Position numbers and translations under genes: made by a program. From the NCBI GenBank assembly GCA_003453555.1, contig DMLA01000113.1, positions 1 to 6,862 on the forward strand: a stretch of DNA of 6,862 nt. The letters are read 5' to 3'. This document shows, one piece after another, positions 1 to 4,216 of the stretch (position 1 is its first letter; each line of letters opens with the position of its first letter). Under the pieces are notes generated by a model. That model did not search any database and had not been told where the DNA came from. It worked only from the letters and a program-made list of their open reading frames with translations. Source of the DNA: Chloroflexota bacterium. GTDB taxonomy: Bacteria > Chloroflexota > Anaerolineae > UBA7937.

Positions 1-46
1 CCAGCGGATTTTAAGTCCGCAGCGTATACCATTTCGCCACCGCCCC
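1..46 (-). tRNA. tRNA-Leu (anticodon UAA), 5' part only, cut by window edge
   Basis: Read on the minus strand, the acceptor 5' strand is GGGGCGG (46-40), followed by U8-G9, a D arm with GCG/CGC stem, and an anticodon arm GCGGA-CUUAAAA-UCCGC whose loop puts UAA at positions 34-36, so it decodes UUA as leucine. The bases after the anticodon stem (UGG) are the start of the long class II variable arm expected in tRNA-Leu. The variable arm, T arm and 3' acceptor strand (about 40 bases) lie beyond the left edge. It lies 65 bases downstream of tRNA-Cys on the same strand and is probably co-transcribed with it. Confidence 0.93.
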
Positions 47-64
47 AGGAGATGATAGTAAATG

Positions 65-98
65 GCCGATAGCCCCATTTTGTCTCCCAGCTATCGGC
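65..98 (-). other. Inter-tRNA hairpin
   Basis: A perfect 9-bp inverted repeat, GCCGATAGC (65-73) and GCTATCGGC (90-98), encloses a 16-base loop between tRNA-Cys and tRNA-Leu. As minus-strand RNA the stem can be extended inward by one U-G pair. No U tract follows, so it does not look like an intrinsic terminator. A spacer structure that separates the two tRNAs for processing is an inference. Confidence 0.55.
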
Positions 99-111
99 TC
101 CACATCCATAG

Positions 112-184
<73 letters not shown>

Positions 185-275
185 CTGAGAAACGAACCTT
201 TGCTTGAGCCTTTTTCTCTTCTTATTATCCTTCCCTTGGGATGCTGAATGCACGATAGAGGCCGATTTCCACAAC

Positions 276-305
276 CGAGCTAGAGATATCACAAGACCCA
301 GCTCG
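276..305 (-). other. Leader inverted repeat, 6 bp
   Basis: CGAGCT (276-281) and AGCTCG (300-305) can pair around an 18-base loop. The stem abuts the stronger hairpin at 305-335 and competes with it for base 305. It lies in the predicted leader of the tRNA-Cys transcript. On its own it is weak evidence of structure. Confidence 0.35.
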
Positions 306-335
306 ATTATCAGAGAAGTGAATTCTCAGATAATC
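305..335 (-). other. Long hairpin in the tRNA leader
   Basis: GATTATC (305-311) pairs with GATAATC (329-335). After one A-A mismatch on the plus strand (U-U on the minus strand), GAGAA (313-317) pairs with TTCTC (323-327), leaving a 5-base loop. The result is a 12-bp interrupted stem, the strongest secondary structure in the leader between the promoter at 380-409 and tRNA-Cys. It has no trailing U tract on the minus strand, so a terminator is unlikely. Confidence 0.55.
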
Positions 336-350
336 TGTCTAGATCCAGGT

Positions 351-366
351 GCTGTCGTAAGACAAC
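351..366 (-). other. 5'-proximal hairpin of the tRNA leader
   Basis: On the minus strand GUUGUC (366-361) pairs with GACAGC (356-351) around a UUAC tetraloop, including one U-G wobble. On the plus strand that wobble becomes an A-C mismatch, so the structure fits minus-strand RNA better. It starts about 7 bases after the predicted transcription start near 373. Confidence 0.45.
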
Positions 367-379
367 ATTGACTATCAAA

Positions 380-409
380 ATTATACACTTGATGGATTGT
401 TTTTGTCAA
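380..409 (-). promoter_or_regulatory. Consensus housekeeping sigma promoter for the tRNAs
   Basis: On the minus strand a perfect -35 box TTGACA (409-404) is followed by an 18-base spacer and a perfect -10 box TATAAT (385-380). Transcription should start around A373/G372 and run leftward through a structured leader into tRNA-Cys and tRNA-Leu. Both hexamers match the sigma-70/SigA consensus at 12 of 12 positions. The surrounding DNA is AT-rich compared with the genes, as is usual at promoters. No other gene lies between it and tRNA-Cys. Confidence 0.85.
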
Positions 410-413
410 CTGG

Positions 414-441
414 TTGGCAGATTCTAGGGACCTCGGATAAT
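414..441 (+). promoter_or_regulatory. Candidate divergent promoter (weaker)
   Basis: On the plus strand TTGGCA (414-419, five of six to the -35 consensus) and GATAAT (436-441, five of six to the -10 consensus) are separated by 16 bases. The predicted start is near 448. It lies back to back with the strong leftward promoter, with 4 bases between the two -35 boxes. It would transcribe the inverted-repeat region and then run antisense to the VTT gene, since there is no plus-strand gene downstream. It could be a chance match. Confidence 0.35.
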
Positions 442-512
442 GGAAGAACCTCATTGAAGCGAGGAGGAGTCGCCCATGCCAGCAGGGTTTCTTCGTTCCT
501 TCATCATCGCCG

Positions 513-565
513 AGCGATAGCGGCACAATAGAGCGGCATCTAAAAGACTCGGGGCTGCTATCGCT
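513..565 (+). repeat. 12-bp inverted repeat
   Basis: AGCGATAGCGGC (513-524) and GCTGCTATCGCT (554-565) pair over 12 positions with a 29-base loop. The only non-Watson-Crick pair is g522-t556, a G-U wobble in plus-strand RNA but a C-A mismatch in minus-strand RNA, which favours a plus-strand transcript. The right arm can instead pair with a nearer copy: ATCGCT (560-565) with AGCGAT (571-576) around a 5-base loop. The two pairings exclude each other. Confidence 0.5.
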
Positions 566-585
566 TCCGGAGCGATCAAGACACT

Positions 586-629
586 CTCCAGCCGTTGGAG
601 TGAAGAGCGGTCATGAGCTCCAACGCTCT
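586..629 (+). repeat. Overlapping, mutually exclusive inverted repeats
   Basis: Three pairings share bases. Stem A joins CTCCA (586-590) to TGGAG (596-600). Stem B joins CGTTGGAG (593-600) to CTCCAACG (618-625). Stem C joins AGAGCG (604-609) to CGCTCT (624-629). A and C can coexist, while B excludes both. Stem B is the longest, 8 perfect bp plus a possible U601-G617 wobble on the plus strand. The bases after 629 (TGCTCTGCC) are not a U tract, so this is not a typical intrinsic terminator. Confidence 0.45.
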
Positions 630-658
630 TGCTCTGCCACGTAGCCTTGTTGGATGTA

Positions 659-1222
659 CTATCTTATGAACCTCTCCACAAAGGTGAGGGAGTAATACCC
701 TGCCAGGGCCACCATTGTATCCTTGACGCTTTTCCCCAGGAGACAACTGAGGAAAAACCTAGTCACCGGGAAACGGAGGGCTCCAGCAGCGATCCCGGCC
801 AGGTCGAAGAGAGGGTTAGGTATAGCGGAGAGAAGTATGATGGTGAGGGTGCCGTGGCGCTTCATCCACTCTTCGAAACGGGTGTACACCGCCTGGTTCT
901 CGATCACCTCCTGACCCGCATACCCAGCTAGATATCCGGTCAACTCTCCTATGGCATCTCCAAGACCAGCCATAACCCCTACAAGAATCGGGTTGAAGAC
1001 GGCCCCCGCAGCGAAGACGGTAGCTAGGCCAGGCACAGGGAAGACGACGGTGGCGCTGCTCAAAAGGGTAATAAGGAAGATGCCAAAGTAGCCCAGACCT
1101 GCATAAGCGGCGAGTCGCTCGCGAGAGAGGACAACCACTACCGTGATGAGAACGGCCAGAAGGAGTGCCAAAAGGCGCTTGGCCGCCTGGCGAGCCCACG
1201 ATTCCCCCACCGCTTCCTCCAT
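659..1222 (-). CDS. VTT/DedA-like (SNARE-associated Golgi protein family) membrane protein
   Basis: A 187-residue integral membrane protein of the VTT/DedA-like family. A basic N-terminus (K15, R16) precedes a first membrane helix at about 17-33. Further hydrophobic segments lie at about 41-60, 65-100, 125-147 and 155-178. The re-entrant motif region FPVPG (61-65) and a GD...E...GYLAGYAG stretch (88-103) are typical of the family, with acidic residues D89 and E93. The second re-entrant part reads SAIPNPLFDLAG (132-143), where classical DedA proteins have an arginine-containing RFIPG-type motif, so this is a YqaA-like or distant VTT subgroup. Some DedA relatives are known to help recycle undecaprenyl phosphate or scramble phospholipids; assigning that here is inference. 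ATG follows GAGGAG with 6 bases between, and the gene begins 3 bases after the cyclophilin stop. It is the last gene of the operon. Confidence 0.88.
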   Translation of the reverse strand: MEEAVGESWARQAAKRLLALLLAVLITVVVVLSRERLAAYAGLGYFGIFLITLLSSATVVFPVPGLATVFAAGAVFNPILVGVMAGLGDAIGELTGYLAGYAGQEVIENQAVYTRFEEWMKRHGTLTIILLSAIPNPLFDLAGIAAGALRFPVTRFFLSCLLGKSVKDTMVALAGYYSLTFVERFIR

Positions 1223-1225
1223 GAT

Positions 1226-1840
1226 TCACTCCTCTTCGACGACGATGGCGTAGATCATATCCCCTTTGGGCGCGTCGGGGTCGGCGACGGGGTCTCGAGG
1301 TGTGAGGGAGAGGAGAACCTCCATCCCATCCACCACTTTGCCAAATATGGAATGGCGGCCATCGAGGTGGGGCTGGGGAGCGTAAGTGAGGAAGAACTGG
1401 CTGCCGTTGGTATCGGGCCCCACGTTGGCCATGGAAAGGATACCGGCCGAGTCGTGACTGAGGGAAGGGCTGAACTCATCGGGGAAGGTATAGCCTGGGC
1501 CACCGCTCCCCGTGCCCGTGGGGTCGCCAGCCTGAGCTACAAACCCAGGGATCACTCTATGGAAGGTGCAGCCGTCGTAGAAACCCTGGCGCGCCAGAAA
1601 GACGAAGTTATTCACCGTCATAGGAGCCTCGTCATCGAAGAGGAGGAGCCTGATATCGCCCTTCTCCGTCTTGATGGTGGCATAGTAGGTCTTCTCGGTG
1701 TCGATAATCATGGGCGGCGGGGCATCATATCGCTGGGGTGCAGGCTTTGCCCTTCCGCAAGAGGCGAAAACCGCTAGAGAAAGCCCGACCAGCGAAGTCA
1801 GACATAGGTTTGATAGCCACTTCGGCTTGCTTCTTCGCAC
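1226..1840 (-). CDS. Cyclophilin-type peptidyl-prolyl cis-trans isomerase, predicted lipoprotein
   Basis: A 204-residue protein with a basic n-region (RRSKPKW), a hydrophobic core and a lipobox-like FASC ending at C28, so it is probably exported and lipid-anchored. A proline-rich linker to about residue 50 leads into a complete cyclophilin domain (52-202). Hallmarks are FHRVIPGFVAQAGD (93-106, with catalytic R95 and binding residues F100 and Q103), MANVGP (137-142), NGSQFF (145-150) and LDGRHSIFG (159-167). Human CypA Trp121 is replaced by H158, as often happens in bacterial cyclophilins, which usually lowers cyclosporin sensitivity. It catalyses cis-trans isomerisation of X-Pro bonds, here presumably on extracytoplasmic proteins. 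The start is GTG at 1840. GGAGG (1850-1854) lies 9 bases upstream within the end of the dehydrogenase gene, which stops 4 bases before. No nearer ATG would keep the signal peptide. Confidence 0.94.
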   Translation of the reverse strand: MRRSKPKWLSNLCLTSLVGLSLAVFASCGRAKPAPQRYDAPPPMIIDTEKTYYATIKTEKGDIRLLLFDDEAPMTVNNFVFLARQGFYDGCTFHRVIPGFVAQAGDPTGTGSGGPGYTFPDEFSPSLSHDSAGILSMANVGPDTNGSQFFLTYAPQPHLDGRHSIFGKVVDGMEVLLSLTPRDPVADPDAPKGDMIYAIVVEEE

Positions 1841-1844
1841 CAGC

Positions 1845-3203
1845 CTACACCTCCTCCCCTCTTTTAGAGGGAACCCCGATCCTCACGATCTTATCACGGT
1901 TGCTGGTCACATGCTTCGTAGCATCGACAGCATCCACTATCAGGGAAGCGTGGGCCACTATCCAGGCGTAGTCATACAAACTATGCCCGGCCACGATGAC
2001 CACGCAATCTTGCTCCTTTAGGAGTTCCTCTGAGAGGGGCATCGATTCCAGGGTCAACTCGCCTGGGTGGAAGAGATCAGGCCCCACGGGAAAGAGCGGG
2101 ATGTAGGGGTCGTTGTAATTGACCGTCGCCCCGCGAGCCAGGAGTAGTTCGATCACCCTCTTGGCTGGCGAATTCCGGGCGTCATCCACGTCCTTCTTGA
2201 AAGCCACTCCCAAAGTCAAGATCTTAGCCCCTTGTAAGGTTTTCCCTCGTCTATTGAGCGCATCGCCGATCTTATTACAGACGAAGTAGGGCATGCTCTG
2301 GTTCACCTCGGCGGCTAACTCGATGAATTTGGTGTAGAAGTCGTATTCTCTCGCTTTCCAGGAGAGGAAATAGGGATCTACCGGGATGCAATGTCCACCC
2401 ACGCCAGGCCCGGGATAGAAAGGCATGAACCCGAACGGTTTTGTGCTGGCAGCCTCGATCACCTCCCAGATATCTATCCCCATCAGTTCGCATAGTTTGG
2501 CCAGTTCGTTGATGAGGGCGATGTTGACGCTGCGGTAGATATTCTCCAAGAGTTTGGTCATCTCCGCGGCCCGAGGAGAGGAGACGAGATGCACTTCCGG
2601 CGTGATGGTGGAGAGAAGAAGCCTGGTCAACTCCGCACACCGAGGGGTGAGTCCTCCCACCACCTTAGGGGTGTTCTTCACCGTGTGCTTTCGGTCTCCA
2701 GGGTTGACTCGTTCGGGGGAAAAGGCGAGAAAGAACTCCTCGCCCCCTTTTAGGCCTGAGGATTCAAGCAGGGGCAATACCTCCTCCTCAGTGGTGCCGG
2801 GATGGGTGGTGCTCTCCAGAACCACCAACTGTCCAGGGGTCAGCCGCTTGGCGATCCCCTGGGAAGCGGCGATGATATAGGAGAGATCCGGTGCCTTGGC
2901 CTCGGTGAAGGGGGTGGGGACGCAGATGAAGATGATATCCGCCTCTTTCAGAATATCGTAGTCAACTGTGGCGGTGAGTTTCCCTCGCTTTACCATCTGT
3001 GAGATATCTTCGGAGGGGACATCGCCGATATAACTCTTGCCTACACCAACGGAAGCCACCCGCTCCTCATCTACATCCAGCCCCGTCACCCGAAAGCCAC
3101 TCCTGGCGAACTCCACCGCCAAGGGCAAGCCCACATACCCCAGTCCGATAACTACGATGTGAGCCTTCTTCGTTTCGATCTTTCCCTTCAGTTGATTGAA
3201 CAT
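1845..3203 (-). CDS. UDP-N-acetylglucosamine/mannosamine 6-dehydrogenase family (WbpA-type nucleotide sugar dehydrogenase)
   Basis: A 452-residue, full-length cytoplasmic NAD-dependent enzyme that oxidises C6 of a UDP-sugar to the uronic acid. The N-terminal Rossmann domain has GLGYVG (20-25) with acidic D43 at the end of strand 2. CVPTPF (94-99), ESTTHPGTTEE (130-140) and SPERVNPG (162-169) follow in the usual order. The central helix contains K217 and N221. The catalytic cysteine is C272 in GVGGHCIPVDP. The C-terminal domain shows GVAFKKDVDDARNSPAKRV. The segment around STKPFGFMPFYPGPG (253-267) resembles WbpA-like UDP-GlcNAc dehydrogenases more than UDP-glucose dehydrogenase, so UDP-GlcNAcA is the likeliest product; UDP-ManNAc (WecC-like) is the main alternative. 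ATG follows GGAGG by 5 bases and lies 2 bases after the transferase stop. Confidence 0.95.
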   Translation of the reverse strand: MFNQLKGKIETKKAHIVVIGLGYVGLPLAVEFARSGFRVTGLDVDEERVASVGVGKSYIGDVPSEDISQMVKRGKLTATVDYDILKEADIIFICVPTPFTEAKAPDLSYIIAASQGIAKRLTPGQLVVLESTTHPGTTEEEVLPLLESSGLKGGEEFFLAFSPERVNPGDRKHTVKNTPKVVGGLTPRCAELTRLLLSTITPEVHLVSSPRAAEMTKLLENIYRSVNIALINELAKLCELMGIDIWEVIEAASTKPFGFMPFYPGPGVGGHCIPVDPYFLSWKAREYDFYTKFIELAAEVNQSMPYFVCNKIGDALNRRGKTLQGAKILTLGVAFKKDVDDARNSPAKRVIELLLARGATVNYNDPYIPLFPVGPDLFHPGELTLESMPLSEELLKEQDCVVIVAGHSLYDYAWIVAHASLIVDAVDATKHVTSNRDKIVRIGVPSKRGEEV

Positions 3204-3205
3204 AA

Positions 3206-4216
3206 CTACCTCCGCGGCTCATCCAACCCTACCCGCTCCAGCCTCACCAATCCGAAGAGTCCGGCTAGGGCCACGCTCCCCCCAAGGATATAAGCCTCCA
3301 CCAGCCCGGCCTGCATAATGAAGGTGGCTATCACCCCCAAGGCGCCACAGAGAAGGTAGCAAGCCATCACCGCCTCCCTCTGGGAGAGCCCCATCTTTAC
3401 TAGACGGTGGGAGAGGTGATCCTTTCCCGGGTTAGTGATAGGGTTGAGCCCCCGCCTGAGGCGGGAGATGACAACTAGCGTGGTATCGAAGATGGGGATA
3501 CCCAGGACGATGACCGGAATCATCCAGGTGATCTTATCAGAGTGGCCGGGAAAGCGGAGTTTTATCCCCACCGCCGCCAGGACGAAGCCCAGAAAGAGGC
3601 TGCCTGCATCTCCCATGAATATGGTGGCCGGATTCAAATTGTAGTAGAGGAAACCAAGACAGCCCCCTAACAAGGCGGCGGCCAGGCTGCCCACCAAATA
3701 TTGGCCGTTTAAGGCTGCTAGGAGGAGAAAGAAGGCTGCGGCTACGGCCCCTACCCCTCCTGAGAGGCCATCCATGTTGTCCAGGAGGTTGAGGGCGTTG
3801 GTGATGCCTACTACCCAAAGTAGGGTCACCGCAAAATTGAGGATAGGGTTATGGAGAAAAGCGACCTGGACCCCGGAGAGGAAGAGGAGGGTGGCGGCCA
3901 GACTTTGCCCTCCTAACTTGAGAAGGGGCCTGATCCCCCAACGATCATCCCAGATCCCTAAGAAGGAGACCAGGGTGGCGGCCACCAGGATGCCGATCAA
4001 CTCCGACACATAACGCCGTTCGCCGAAGAGGAGAAGGGCCACGATGAAGGCTAGGTAGAGGGCCACTCCTCCAAGGAGGGGCATGGGGGTGAGGTGGACT
4101 TTGCGAGGCTCAGGCCGATCTACCATCCCCGTACGGGCGGCTATCTGCCGGAAGAGGGGCGTGACTCCCACGGCTAGGGCCAAGGCGGTAGCGAATATGA
4201 GAAGCAGATTGCCCAT
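3206..4216 (-). CDS. Undecaprenyl-phosphate sugar-1-phosphate transferase (WecA/TagO/MraY-like, GT4 family)
   Basis: A 336-residue polytopic membrane enzyme of the polyprenyl-phosphate HexNAc-1-phosphate transferase family. It moves a sugar-1-phosphate from a UDP-sugar to undecaprenyl phosphate, the first membrane step of glycopolymer synthesis. Visible motifs in order are DRPEPRKVH...P.PLLGG (33-50), the DD pair D90-D91 in GIWDD, K100, NALNLLDNMDGLSGG (140-154, with D146 and D149), MGDAGS (201-206, D203), FDTT (243-246, D244) and the cytoplasmic-loop motif DHLSHRL (266-272), equivalent to HIHHRL. About ten hydrophobic segments are present. The DNMDGL wording fits WecA/TagO relatives rather than MraY, because the pentapeptide-binding features are not evident; GlcNAc is the likely sugar. 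The ATG follows the ligase stop with no gap (TAGATG), with GGGAGAG just upstream, implying translational coupling. Confidence 0.94.
   Translation of the reverse strand: MGNLLLIFATALALAVGVTPLFRQIAARTGMVDRPEPRKVHLTPMPLLGGVALYLAFIVALLLFGERRYVSELIGILVAATLVSFLGIWDDRWGIRPLLKLGGQSLAATLLFLSGVQVAFLHNPILNFAVTLLWVVGITNALNLLDNMDGLSGGVGAVAAAFFLLLAALNGQYLVGSLAAALLGGCLGFLYYNLNPATIFMGDAGSLFLGFVLAAVGIKLRFPGHSDKITWMIPVIVLGIPIFDTTLVVISRLRRGLNPITNPGKDHLSHRLVKMGLSQREAVMACYLLCGALGVIATFIMQAGLVEAYILGGSVALAGLFGLVRLERVGLDEPRR

Larger units (their letters stand above)
185..658. other. 474-base gene-free spacer with promoters and hairpins
   Basis: No credible coding region is present; the open frames here lack ribosome binding sites and protein-like composition. 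The left part (185-373) is the leader of the tRNA transcript and contains three inverted repeats. The middle (380-441) has two back-to-back promoter-like sequences. The right part (about 448-630) contains several inverted repeats, some mutually exclusive. I see no clear intrinsic terminator with a U tract after the protein operon, which ends at 659, and no recognisable T-box, RNase P, tmRNA or SRP RNA core motif. Confidence 0.6.

Noticed and set aside
224..252. Second promoter nearer to tRNA-Cys (GATAAT at 229-224 on the minus strand)
   Set aside because: The base stretch 17 positions upstream reads TGCATT, a poor -35 box, whereas the promoter at 380-409 is a perfect match.
326..526. 66-codon minus-strand frame across the promoter
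   Set aside because: It overlaps the consensus -35/-10 boxes and lacks a convincing start site; chance frame in the spacer.
560..629. Intrinsic terminator of the protein operon
   Set aside because: Stems exist, but no run of U follows any of them on either strand, so termination here is unproven.
448..640. T-box leader, RNase P RNA, tmRNA, SRP RNA or 6S RNA in the structured spacer
   Set aside because: None of the core motifs of the first four is present, the two ends do not close into a 6S-like long stem, and no synthetase or amino acid gene follows.
629..931. Plus-strand open frames opposite the VTT gene
   Set aside because: They are antisense shadows of a clear membrane protein gene, without ribosome binding sites or recognisable motifs.
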